Source: Acridotheres tristis (lineage: Eukaryota > Chordata > Aves > Passeriformes > Sturnidae). Taken from it: a stretch of 64,000 bases of DNA. Within the stretch, counting starts at the first letter, position 1; each line of letters opens with the position of its first letter. The notes beneath the pieces were generated by a model that saw only the letters and a program-made list of their open reading frames with translations, did not search any database and was not told the origin of the DNA. Shown piece by piece: positions 11,831 through 22,905 of this stretch. The DNA lies in NCBI GenBank assembly GCA_037013685.1, contig CM072884.1:111516048-111580047 (forward strand), read 5' to 3'. Position numbers and translations under genes: made by a program.

Positions 11831-12532
11831 TCCCATCCATTCTTCAATCACAAAACCAGCAGCTGGAGTCTCTGGTTCATCAGTGGCTCTGTGTTTTCAT
11901 CTCCTCTGACAAGTCTGGGTGGACATGGCCTGCCTAAGTGACAGTAAATATTTCCACACCCGAGATTGTCAGAGCATAAGGCAGGCAGGGATAAGGTCAG
12001 GCTGCAAACACCCACCTAAAGATGCCATTGTCTGGCTGGGGTTGAGGTTTGCTGTGTTTTGTTTATTTCTCCATGATGAAAAATGAGAGTAGGAGCCCTG
12101 TCCTTGGGTTTCTCTGATAAGGCAGCTGTGGGGGCAGGCTCAGGAGCTCTTATAGATGAAGGGGTCACTGATTTCCACTCTGCCATTGGGTGTAGGAATG
12201 GGATGTTTTGATGGCTTCACTGCCTGACTGCACTAGAAGCTTTAAGGATATTCACTCTAAAGCAAAATCAAACCTAATTTTCATGTAGAACTTTTCAAGA
12301 TTTTTCTACAGAAATCTACAGATTTATTTCAGTCAGGAGGAGGAGTTTTGTTGAATTAACAGCCTCAGCCCTTCAATGGGCACAGTTTATGTTACAAAGA
12401 CACAACAGCAGAGCAGATCAACCTCGTATGAGGAAAATTGTTCCCAAGAAACCCTACTTGTAAGGCAGCAAAATGGTTTCTACCCTCAGATTTACAGGAT
12501 TATAATTCTACTGATGCAAAATTGATAGGTTT
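11831..12532. other. Intergenic, nothing recognised
   Basis: No repeat family or exon was recognised. Confidence 0.45.
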
Positions 12533-12698
12533 TGTCCAGAGCAGCTGTGGCTGCCCAATGTCTGGAAGTGCCCAAGGCCAGGTTGGATATTGGGGTTTGG
12601 AGCAACCTGGGAATAGTGTCCCTGCCCATGACAGAGGGTGGAATGACATGAATTTTAAGGTCCCCTCCAACCCAAACCATTCTGTGATTCTGTGGCTC
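12533..12698 (+). mobile_element. CR1 LINE 3' fragment
   Basis: The sense 3' end, ending CCCCTCCAACCCAAACCATTC followed by TGTGATTCTGTG, the typical CR1 terminal repeat. Confidence 0.9.
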
Positions 12699-12989
12699 TA
12701 AACCCACACCTTTGGCAGACAGTGAAGGGACTTTGGTAGCCAAGACACACCAGGTACCTCACTATGCATGATTTAAATTCACTGATTTTATAACAGCACC
12801 TCTGCCACAGGGGTGGGTTGAACAGTGATCACTTAATTAGATCAAAATACGTAAAATTCTTCTACAACTTGTGTAAACAAGGCCTAAATACCTCTCAGCA
12901 TCAGCAGTTAACAGGATAAGTGGGTAGCCAGCGTTGTGTACCCATCAGTGCTACTGGGGCTGCCTCCTGTCCTACTTTAATCCCTCAGA

Positions 12990-13210
12990 GCACAGAAAGG
13001 TCTTTTCCTGCTGACAGAATCATGTCCAGGCAGGTTTTGAGTATTTCCAGAGTAGGAAACTCCTCAGCATCTCTGGGCAGCCTCTTCCCATGCTTTGTCA
13101 CCACCACAGGAAAGTTTTCCTTCATATTCAGATGGAACTGCATGTGTTGCAGTTTTTGCCTTGTCCTGCTGCTGGGTACCACTGAAAAGCCTGGGTGTAG
13201 CCCCAGCCAG
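12990..13210 (-). mobile_element. Older CR1 LINE fragment
   Basis: Motifs such as CTGGGCAGCCTCTTCCCATG and TTGTCCTGCTGCTGGGTACC resemble older CR1 3' regions in antisense. It is diverged. Confidence 0.65.
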
Positions 13211-13357
13211 GCTCTTGCACTACCCAAGGTGAATCCTTTCAATAAATTCCTATTTTATCCCTTTTGCTCTGCTTAATCTCTGTTTCAGCTCAGCCTTTCC
13301 AGGCAACTGTTCCATCCCCTTGGCACCTGCCTGTAAGATATTTGGGTGCATTGATAA

Positions 13358-13575
13358 GGTCATGGAATTCCAGAATGGTTTGGGTTCGAAAAGACCTTAA
13401 ACATCATCCAGTGCCACCCCTGCCATGGCAGGGACACCTTCCACTGTCCCAGGCTGCTCCAACCCCAATGTCCAACCTGGCCTTGGGCACTGCCAGGGAT
13501 CCAGGGGCAGCCACAGCTGCTCTGGGCAATCCCAGGGAATAATTCCTTCCCAGTCTCCTTCCTGAGGATGCCAAA
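13358..13575 (-). mobile_element. CR1 LINE 3' fragment
   Basis: It starts TCATGGAATTCCAGAATGG and runs through CAGGGACACCTTCCACTGTC to the internal TTCCTTCCCAG region. Confidence 0.9.
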
Positions 13576-13964
13576 GGATGTCACCACCTCAAAGAGCAGG
13601 GTGAGCCCTGGCTCTGCCTGGCTTCCAGCTCTCCCTGCCCTCTGAGTGGCATCCAGGGCACTGAGGGTGTCAGCCCATCCTCACCCTGCCAGCCTCACAC
13701 TGGCCAGGCTCAAAGGTTTGGCTCAGCCATGACCTACAGGGAGCAGGCAGTTCCCTCCTCACCCCCTCCCTGGGCTGAGCCATCTCAGCTGATCACACCC
13801 TGTGTCCTGTGCCAGCACCTGGCAGAGCAGCCAGGGTGGAAGTGTGGCTTTCACTGGTGCCTTCAGGTGCCACCAGAACTTCCCACATCCCTCCTTTTGT
13901 GTTAGGGGGATGAGGCTTAGAGCCATTTTGGCTTTAACTAAGGCATGTGGCTTTTCAATAAGTA

Positions 13965-14404
13965 GTGCTGATGCCTGGAGAGGCTGCCTGGAACAGAGGC
14001 TGGACAGAGTTAAAGGAATAAAGCAGGGATTTATTAAAGGCTTTCAAAGGATTCACCTTGGGCAGTACAAGAGCCTGGCCAGGGCTCCACCCAAGATGGA
14101 CCCAGACTCGGGAGTTTTCACACTTTTATAAGTTTTGGTCCATTTCCATATTGGGGTTCATTGTCCAATTCCAGCTCCAGGTTCTGCAGTCCCATCCTCC
14201 CAGATTCTCTCCTCAGTTCTCTGCTGTTTGCACTTTTTGGGGCTGAAGCTGCAGCGTGTCCTTGGTTGTGGGGCTGGAAAAGGATTGTTCTGTGTGCCTG
14301 AGCTGGGAGGAGAACTTGGAACACTTTATATGGAGTTCAGAGTTATGCACTAATGCAGTGCAGAATCTGGAAAATTTGAAAGCTAAAACTTAAGGCATCA
14401 GTGC
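13965..14404 (-). mobile_element. Solo retroviral LTR with 4-bp target duplication
   Basis: The LTR is 13969-14400 (432 bp). Its termini are the inverted repeats TGATGCC and GGCATCA, and it is flanked on both sides by GTGC (13965-13968 and 14401-14404). On the minus strand a TATAAAAG box (14130-14123) is followed about 90 nt later by AATAAA (14035-14030), as expected for U3-R-U5. A 4-bp duplication is typical of gammaretrovirus-like (class I) elements. No internal sequence remains, so this is a recombination product. Confidence 0.85.
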
Positions 14405-14783
14405 AGGTGATGAAATGCTGGGGCCACCAGAAAAGTGCAGCACAACCTCGCCCTTGCTCCCTGTGGCGTTTGGAGCTCTCCTGGGAGGAGCCTTTGGCAT
14501 TTCCATGGAAGAAACAGCCTGGAGGGACAGGGCTGGACACAGCAGAGTGTCCATGCCTGCCCTGGGCACCAGTGACCCCCTGAGCCCCCAGAACTGTCCT
14601 CTCCCCCAGCAGGCACAGAGCACTGCCCTTGCAATCATGGTAATCAAATCACATGCTCCAGGGATTCTGCCTGAAGGAATAAAGAAAGCAGATTTTTTTT
14701 TTTCCCTGCCCACTCTGCAATTAATTTGAAGTTTGTGAAAACTTTCCATGTGTTTGTGGATTTTTGCCCTGTCTGATCATTTT
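14405..14783. other. Intergenic, nothing recognised
   Basis: Single-copy-looking sequence between the LTR and the purine array. Confidence 0.45.
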
Positions 14784-15264
14784 GGAAAAAAAAAAAAAAA
14801 AAAAAAAAGAAAGAAAAAGAGAAGAAGAGGGAAGGGAAAGGAAAGGAGGAAGGAAAGGAAAGGAAAGGAAAGGAAAGGAAAGGAAAGGAAAGGAAAGGAA
14901 AGGAAAGGAAAGGAAAGGAAAGGAAAGGAAAGGAAAGGAAAGGAAAGGAAAGGAAAGGAAAGGAAAGGAAAGGAAAGGAAAGGAAAGGAAAGGAAAGGAA
15001 AGGAAAGGAAAGAAGGAAAGGAAAGGAAAGGAAAGGAAAGGAAAGGAAAGGAAAGGAAAGGAAAAGGAAAGGAAAGGAAAGGAAAGGAAAGGAAAGGAAA
15101 GGAAAGGAAAGGAAAGGAAAGGAAAGGAAAGGAAAGGAAAGGAAAGGAAAGGAAAGGAAAGGAAAGGAAAGGAAAGGAAAGGAAAGGAAAGGAAAGGAAA
15201 GGAAAGGAAAGGAAAGGAAAGGAAAGGAAAGGAAAGGAAAGGAAAGGAAAGGAAAGGAAAGGAA
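14784..15264. repeat. Poly-A run and (AAAGG)n pentanucleotide array
   Basis: A run of about 24 A and a mixed purine lead-in are followed, from about 14851 to 15264, by about 83 GGAAA units. The array has only two visible interruptions (near 15012 and 15064). Every frame on both strands is open across it, and those peptides are artefacts. It is a pure polypurine/polypyrimidine mirror sequence able to form triplex DNA. Confidence 0.97.
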
Positions 15265-16701
15265 TCTGCAGCCTCCCCATGGGGAAAGGGCAGAGCTCTC
15301 ATCCCTTAATTCCTGAGGCAAGGACAACACCCAGCTGAGGATGTGATCCCCAGGAAACAATGACTGAAACCCAGGTTTAATAAAACTCCCACTCCTTCCC
15401 TCCCAGCCTTATCTGCCTGCAAATGTTTTCTCATCCCTGACTGATTTGAGCATCGTTATCTGGTGCATAGCATGAGATGCAGGTTTTGATGGAGTCTGAC
15501 TGAAGTGCCAAAAATGTTCACTCAGTTATGGCTCTGACAAATGGATCCTTCTGAGCTGCTGAGTTTAATGTGCTTTTTTTATTATTATTATTTTTTAATT
15601 TATTATCAGTCTGTTCCTGTTCTAGGCCAGCAAGAGAGCAAAAGCCAAGGGGAAGGTATCCAAATGGAATATTTTTTGATCTGGTTCAAAACAAGGGCTT
15701 GTCAAGAGGGAAGTTTCAGGTCATTTGGGTTGAAACCAAGTATACCAAAGTTTCCAAATTTAAAAAACAAAGCCCACCCTGCTCTGCACATGTCCTGCAG
15801 AGCCCTGTGTAAAGCAGAAGGCTCCAAATCCAGCTGATCACGAGTTCATCTGCTGCTGGGCACGGCATTGGTATAAAACGGGATGCAAAGGAAATGTGAT
15901 ACAATATTACCTTCAAAGAAATTGGAAATTCAAAAAAGTTCTCCTGAAAGCTCAACGGAAATGAAATAGTTTTGATATTGTGCCTCTTTGAAATGTTTCC
16001 ACTCTGTTTCCAGATGAATTCCAAGGAGTGAAAGGTATTTTTCACAAAAGAAAAAATTGCCATTTGGTGAACATTTATTTCTTATTTGTATTCTTATTTA
16101 TATTTGTATTATTTATATTTTATGCTACTTCTTAGATCTGGAACTGACCTATAACGTATTGCCATGTCAGCATCTGAAATAAAATGATGACTCTTTTACC
16201 TTATTTTTTTAGGGAAAACCATGTTTGTCAGTACAGTTTGTCAGTACTTGCTCTACCACACTATCTTCTGTTCCCTCAAAGCATTTTTTGCAGTGGTTTT
16301 GTAAAATGAGTAATACCCCTGACTCCACAAATACTTATCAATGCGTTTTCAATACTTATACATTAAAAAAAACCCTTTTCTCTTCTATGTTGGGTTTTGG
16401 ATTGGGCTTTTATTCCAGGTGGATGACAGTGGGTATTGGTCCACCACATGTCCATCTTCTCCATGATTTCCTGGGTATTTAACTCACACCTGACATCTAC
16501 TCTGTGATCAGCTTCTGACTTTTTTTCTGTATTTCTTGAGGGTTTGTCAGGTACCTGAGGGATCTCATGGATGAGGATCCAGGCTGGAGCAGGGGATGTG
16601 ACCCTGAGAGAGGAGAGAGGGTCCTGCAGGAGCCCTGGGAGCTGCAGTGCTGAAACCCCCGTGCCAAAGGTGCCATTGCTGTGTCCTCCACGTGCTGCCA
16701 A
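15265..16701. other. Intergenic, nothing recognised
   Basis: AT-rich with short homopolymer runs; no repeat family or exon identified. Confidence 0.45.
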
Positions 16702-17385
16702 AACACAGAACCACGGAATCACTGAGGCTGCAAAAGATCCCCAAGATCATCCAGCCCAAACTTTGATCCCCACCTTGTCCCCAGCCCAGAGCACTGAGTG
16801 CCACCTCCAGGTGCCACCTGCAGGGATGGGCACTCCAAAGCTCCCTGGGCAGCCCCTGCCAAGGCCTGAGCTCCCTTTCCATGGGGAAATTCCTGCTGCT
16901 GTCCAAGCTGAGCCTGCCCTGGCCCAGCCTGAGGCCGTTCCCTCTCCTCCTGTCCCTGTTCCCTGGAGCAGAGCCCGACCCCCCCTCCCTGCCCCTCCTG
17001 CCAGGGACTTGTGCAGAGCCACAAGGTCCCCCCTGAGCCTCCTTTTCTCCAGCCTCAGCCCCTTTCCAGCTCCCTCAGCCCCTCCTGGGGCTCCAGCCCC
17101 TTCCCAGCTCCGTTCCCTGCCCTGGACACCTCCAGCCCCTCCAGGGCTCTCCTGCAGGAGCCACAACTGGACACAGCCCTCGAGGGTCTCAGTGCCAGCA
17201 CAGAGGGACAATCCCTGCCCTGCTCCTGCTGGACACACAATTCCTCATCCAGCCCAGCTGCCAGTGGCCCCTTGCCCACCTGGGCACCCCTGGGCTCGTG
17301 TCCAGCCCCTGGCACCAGCACCCCCAGGGCTTTTCCAGCTTTTCCAGCCCCTCTGCCCAGCCAGGAGCTCCATGGGGTGATGGTG
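16702..17385 (-). mobile_element. CR1 LINE fragment, about 680 bp
   Basis: The longest CR1 copy here. It reads from the 3' end (ACAGAACCACGGAATCACTG) through CACCTTGTCCCCAGCCCAGAG and on to CCAGCCCCTGGCACCAGCAC. It is G+C-rich, and its open frames are CR1 artefacts. Confidence 0.88.
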
Positions 17386-17799
17386 TGACCATCATTCCCT
17401 CTATGAAGGACGTCTGGGTCTGGAGAGGATGTCCCTCATTTCTGCATCCTTGATGTGATTGCATCCCTCACCTTGCACAGGGTGCACAGGGGGACACCCT
17501 GAGTATTTAAGAGTCACTAAATAAAATAAATGGCTGATGGAGCAGACTCTGCTCAAACACCAAGCTGAAGAGCCCCAACTTTTGCTCCCTGCCCCCTTCC
17601 TTGAGTTCAGATCTTCTTGAAGCCAGGGTGGCCACAGCTTTTGTGTTTTATTTCATTCCTCTTCAACTCTGCCCTATGAAATATGAGCTCCAAGGTGTCC
17701 ATCACAAGGGCAGTGTCCAGCTGAGTGTTTATAGCTTTATTTCTGAGGGCTTCCGGGCCAGGTGACTTTACACTGATGGCATTTTTTAAACATGAAAAA
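17386..17799. other. Intergenic, nothing recognised
   Basis: No repeat family or exon identified. Confidence 0.4.
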
Positions 17800-18080
17800 T
17801 TATTCTCAAGTGAAAGAATGGGAGGAAACAGCCTCAAGTTGTGCCAGGGAAAGTTCAAATTAGATATAAGAAAAAACCTTTTTCCCTGGAAGAGTGGTCA
17901 GGCATCGGAATGAGTTGCCCAGGGAGGTGGTGGAGTTGCCAGCTCTGGAAATGTTCAAGAGTTGTCTGAATGTGGCACTTGGGGACATGGTTCAGGGGTG
18001 ATTTTGGTGGTTCTGAGTTGATAGTGAGACTGGATGATTTTGAAGGTCTCTTCCAACCTCAATAATTCTGTGATTCCATG
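17800..18080 (+). mobile_element. CR1 LINE 3' fragment
   Basis: Sense orientation, with GGAAGAGTGGTCAGGCATCG and GAGTTGCCCAGGGAGGTGG, ending GGTCTCTTCCAACCTCAATAA then TTCTGTGATTCCATG. Confidence 0.9.
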
Positions 18081-18904
18081 AAAAGAATATTTAAAAACAA
18101 ATCTGCTGAAAGTACAACTTACTCTGTTTATAAGCATTTTATCTGGTCTCTAGTTTACAATCCCCTTTTCCACCCCCCTTTTTTCAGGATGTCAAAACCA
18201 TGGCCCATCCAGATCAGGGTGTGTTGTGCTCACCTAAACATGGGGGTCTCAGCATCCCCTCCAGCCCCTCTTTAGCATGAATCAGGCCAGGAAAACCGGC
18301 TGCCCACAAGTTCAGAGCTCATTAATCTTTTGTACAGGGCAGTAAAACACAGATGAGCAGTAAATATACCTGTCCTTGTTTCCTCTTGCCCACCAAATCA
18401 GCTCCCTGCTTTTAGGGATTCAGTCAGTGTTGGGCTTCAAATATTAAACCATCAAATCTTGAAGTAATTGGAGACTCTGGAGTCTTTTATTGGGTTTGCA
18501 TGGCTAAGCTTTGGCAGCAGGGGCTACAGGAATTAGAATTTCCCTTTTTTGCATTTTCTCAACACAAAGGTGTCTCCCAGCCCTTGCCCACAAAGAAAGA
18601 AGGGAGACTTCTTTTTTTTTAAATCAGGCAAAATATAAGAAGGTCATTGACCTTTGCTTTTGTGGAACATTTCTATTTTAATCTAACTCCTTTAGAGGAA
18701 ATGCCTTGTACAAAAAGCTCATCCAACTCACAGAAAAAAAAAAAAATACTCCTGCTGGAGTCAAAGTTTTTGACCAAAAGGCAGCTGTTGGAGTTTTCTT
18801 TCTGCAAGCAAGCCATGCCACTGAATAATGCTTAGAGGGATGGGGCATCCAGAATTTCTCTAGGAGACCTGTCCTAGTGCCTTCTACCTTATCAGTAAAA
18901 TAAC
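18081..18904. other. Intergenic, nothing recognised
   Basis: Short A and T runs only. Confidence 0.4.
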
Positions 18905-19345
18905 AATAACCTAATATCTAATCTAAACCCACTCTCTGGCAGTGGGAAGCCATTCCCTGTGTGCTGTCCCTCCATTCCCTGGGTGCTGTCCCTCCATTCC
19001 CTGTGTGCTGTCCCTCCATTCCCTGGGTGCTGTCCCTCCATTCCCTGGGTGCTGTCCCTCCATTCCCTGTGTGCTGTCCCTCCATCCCTTGGCAATTGTC
19101 TCTCTCCATGGTTCCTGCAGCTCCTTCAGGCCCTGCAAGGCCACCCTGAGCTCAGCCCAAAGCTTCCCCTCTCCAGGCTGAACAATCCCAGCTGTGCCAG
19201 CCTTTCCTCCCAGCAGAGCTGCTCCATCCCTCTGCTCATCCTGCTGCCTCCTCTGGGCTCTCTGCAGCAGCTCCAGCTCCTCCCCAAGCTGGGACAGGGC
19301 TGGGGCAGCTCTGCAGGTGGGGTCACACCTGAGCAGGGCACAGGG
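18905..19345 (-). mobile_element. CR1 LINE fragment carrying a 22-bp tandem repeat
   Basis: Internal CR1 sequence from TAATATCTAATCTAAACCCA to CTGCAGGTGGGGTCACACC; the 3' end is missing. Six 22-bp units (GCTGTCCCTCCATTCCCTG core) sit at about 18955-19090, alternating GGGTGCTG and GTGTGCTG variants. Confidence 0.9.
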
Positions 19346-19379
19346 GCACAATCCCACAGGTGATGGCCCCAAGCAAGGA

Positions 19380-19750
19380 AGAACTTTCCCAATTTCTGCC
19401 GCCGGCTCAGCGTCGAATTTGGAAACAACAAAATCCAGCCCGACAGGGCAGCAGCCTTTGGGAGTGTGTGACCTTTATGTCTGGCATGTCGCTAAGCCCT
19501 GCTGCCAGCCCGGGCACTGCAGGGTCTGTCCCGAACCCAGAGGCTCCATCACCTCCCGGATTATCCCGGCGCGGGTTCCTCGGTGCCCCCGTGGCTCCGC
19601 AGGGATCGGGTGTCTGCCAGGATCTCCGATGCTCGACTTGGAGCAGACACGGTTCCAGCACACCCCCCTTCAGACAGCAGGCACCAAAATATCTGTCTTT
19701 TGCTCTTCCTCTTGGGCAAGAGGTTGATGCTGAGGTTTGGAGTGGTAACA
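19380..19750. promoter_or_regulatory. Second CpG-bearing patch
   Basis: CpGs cluster here (CCGCCGGCTCAGCGTCG near 19400; GGCGCGGGTTCCTCGG near 19568), directly beyond a CR1 copy. No coding exon is recognised. It could be an unmethylated regulatory element or a decaying island. Confidence 0.3.
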
Positions 19751-21518
19751 AAGATCGCCATGGGTTAAAAAAGCACTGCTAAGAGCAGGAGTGCAGGATA
19801 ATTTGCTGAGGACATTTATCACCGGCCGAATTCACTCTTTTCAGCTGTTTCTAGCACACTACAGGTCTGGACACACTGAATTTGCTGTCTCTCCTTGCTT
19901 TACATCCCACACTCCTCCTGACACATGCAGTACTGCAGTGCACATCTGCCAAAGAGATGTTATTGCCCCTTCCTCTGGACTAAGTTCTTCCCCCAGCTTT
20001 ATGTTTTCTCTATTACTGAGTATGAAACAACCTCCATTATCCATCATTTCTGGGAATTTCCAATTTTGCTGCTCTCCACAGCCAAGGTCCTGTTGCCTCC
20101 TCTCATCAGTGCCCGACCTGGATAACTGGAATCTCTTCAGTGTGGATTTAACCTTTTTTGGTCAGGATTCCAACACTGCACAGACCTGCCCCAAAGGAGG
20201 TGCTTTGCAATGTGACTGGGTGTCCCCATTACTGCTGAACATAACTCCTTGGGGCATCGACTCATCACATTCCTCTTTGCCACGGCTGCAGCACATTACA
20301 GCTCCCCACAGCTTGGAGACAAACCTGTGCACACAAAATTCTGCCTCCTGGGCCAGTCCTGGGCCAGTCCTAGGACAGGATCTCAGTTTCTAGCAGAAAT
20401 TCTTATTAGCCCCCAAAGCAAGTGATGCTGGGACTCCATGCCACCAGATTTTATCTGATATCCGTACTTGGGGATCTTTCACTTCTTTCTGGGCTGCTGT
20501 CCTGTTTTCCTCCACACTGGCAATGCTCCTCAACTCCCTGCCAGTTCCCATTCCTTTGGCACAGGCAACCTGTGCTGGGGCTGATGTTAAACCTCCACCC
20601 TTGGAGGTTTTCTCTACCCTGGGCATGTCCCTCCTCCTTCCCCAGAACCTTCCCCTCTCCCAGTGCTGGGAGTCAGCTGGAGGTGTCCTCACAATGGCAC
20701 AGCTGGGTGACTCCCCCTACCCAAATTTTGGCCCTCCAAGAGCTGCTTCCTCCACCTCCTGTATTTGTCTCTGGATGGGCCATGCTGGCAACTCCCCCAG
20801 AACCAGCCTGAGGCTAACCAGAAGCTAATATAATTTTCTTACAGTGATTTATCTGATTAAGGCCACATAGATACCAGTGTCCAACCCATTTCAACTGGGT
20901 GCAGCACAATCCATCATTAAAATCCAGCAAGACTCTAATGCTTATGGAAAAGTACTGGAGCCCACAGAAATCCAATATTCCTGCTCCATCACTGACTGCT
21001 GGGAATCACTCACGTGCAATGCCATGCAAAAACTGTCACCTCCCCAGCCAGAAGGGTGCTGGAAGAGAATGTGCCTGTTTGATTTATTTATTTGGAGCCT
21101 ATTGTAGAGGGGCTTCACTTTTGTCAAAATAAAATATTAAACAAACAAAAAGATCCCCGTGGTGAGGGGTAAGGGAAACACAGGCTGGGCTTCAGGAAAG
21201 AAGGCAGCTCGTGTGCTTGGTGCTGCCTGGAGAGCTCCAGGACTGCAAATTTTATCAGGGTAATGTGATTTTGAAGGCTAAGCTGGGCTCAGCACTGCTC
21301 AGCACATGGCTCCAGCTCACTTGCAGCCCCACCAGAGCAGGGGACTGCAAACTGGACCTGGCAGGACAAATGGGATCCAGCCAGGATAACATCCTGGAGT
21401 CCAGCAGAGCAGAAACCACCGTGCTTTGACCCCAGCCCCACACCTCAGGGGATTCCACAGCCATCCTCACCCTCTCTTTGTGTGCCCTGAGCTCTGATGT
21501 GTCCTGGTACCCACCTTG
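19751..21518. other. Intergenic, nothing recognised
   Basis: Moderate-length open frames exist (for example 19791-20393) but show no domain, splice context or family likeness. Confidence 0.4.
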
Positions 21519-21852
21519 GAATCATGGAATCATTTAGGTTGGAAAAGGCCTTTAAGATCCTCGAGCCCAACTGTTCCCCCAGCACTGCCAAGGCCACCAC
21601 TGCCCCATGTCCCCAGGTGCCACATCTGCACGGCTTTTAAATCCCTGCAGGGATGGCGACTCCAGCACTGTGCTGGGCAGCTCGTTCCAGTGCTCAACAA
21701 CACTTTCCTTGCATAAATTTTTTCCTCAAATCCCATCTAAACTTTTCTGGGTGCAACTTGAGGCCACCTCCTTTTGTCCTGTTCCCTTGTTACCCAGGGG
21801 CAGAACCTGACCCCATCCTCCTGTCAGGGAGCTGTGGAGAGGGAGAAGATCC
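21519..21852 (-). mobile_element. CR1 LINE 3' fragment
   Basis: It starts AATCATGGAATCATTTAGG and includes GGGCAGCTCGTTCCAGTGC and TCCTGTCAGGGAGCTGTGG. Confidence 0.88.
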
Positions 21853-22208
21853 CTTCTTTGGGATTTGGTTTCTCTTTGATTCACTGAGCTTCACTTTGGT
21901 GCTACACAGCTAAGGAAAAAAAAAAAATTTAAAAAAAAAAAGTTCTTCTAGGTTCTTGCATTGTTTTGTGCCTCCAGGCTTCTTTTTCTGGGGCTACGTT
22001 TTCCTGAGGGATTGCACTGCTGAGGAAGGAGAGGTGCTAACAGCTTTTTTCCACATCTCTCAGCAGAATCCCAGCTAGCTGGCAGGAAGGCACTCGGTGT
22101 GACATCTTCCTCCACATATGTAAGGAAGTGGCCTCTGCAGTCTCAGAAATATGCTCCAAACTTCTTCAGTGAAGGAAGAAACACAGGTAAATTCTGTTCT
22201 GCTTCAAA

Positions 22209-22263
22209 ATGTCACAGAATCACAGAAGCATCAAGGCTGGAGGAGAACTTCCTGGCCATCCAG
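22209..22263 (-). mobile_element. Short CR1 3' tail
   Basis: About 55 bp of TGTCACAGAATCACAGAAG type sequence, the extreme 3' end of CR1. Confidence 0.55.
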
Positions 22264-22489
22264 TGAGCAAAAAGGAGTGAAAAGGGAGCATATTCTCAGC
22301 CATTTCTCCTGCAGGCTGCTTGGTGAGAGTTTGGTGAGAAAGCAGTGAAAATATAGAGTGAAAGAGAAGGTTTGATAGCTCTCAGATATCAATATGATGG
22401 GGGGGGAAAAGTTTTCATTTTTAGAGGGGAATGGACAACTCCAAAGCAAATAATCTTTCAAAGGAAGAAGGTGCAGTTATGCTTTCATC

Positions 22490-22645
22490 TTTTCATCAAT
22501 GCATGGATACTTTGATTTTATTCCCACAAATTCCCTGCAATATTTTCTCCCTTTTATGGGGAAATTAAGGTACAAGGAATTTAACAGGGTAATCTATGGA
22601 CAAGCTGGTATCAAAACTCAACTTCTCTTAAATGCAGTGACAGAG
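22490..22645 (+). mobile_element. Possible ancient MIR/CORE-SINE-like fragment
   Basis: The stretch TTTTATGGGGAAATTAAGG followed by TTTAACAGGGTAATCTATGG has the spacing of the MIR core. It is heavily diverged, so this is a weak call. Confidence 0.3.
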
Positions 22646-22774
22646 TAATTCCTCACAAATCAAATTTCCTGAAAGAGAAAGGTACAGTGCCTCAAAGAAA
22701 CTGTGGTCTCTAAAGCAGTCCCAGGTGTTCTGAGAGATTCATCCTTCATCTCGCCACATCTCCCTTTTATCCTT

Positions 22775-22905
22775 GGAGGTATTTAAAAGTGCAGATGTGA
22801 CTCTTACAGACGCTTTTTACTGGTGGTGTTGGCAGTGTTAAGTTTATGGTCAGATTCAGTGATTTCAAGGGTCTTTTCCAACCTAAATGACCCCAAATTC
22901 TCAGT
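22775..22905 (+). mobile_element. CR1 LINE 3' fragment
   Basis: Sense 3' end, ending GGGTCTTTTCCAACCTAAATG. Confidence 0.75.

Noticed and set aside
14748..15360. Long open frames on both strands (Lys-Glu-Arg or Phe-Pro-Leu-Ser repeats)
   Set aside because: They are translations of the (AAAGG)n array, which lacks stops in every frame.
16571..17380. 269-codon open frame
   Set aside because: Lies in the antisense of a GC-rich CR1 copy.
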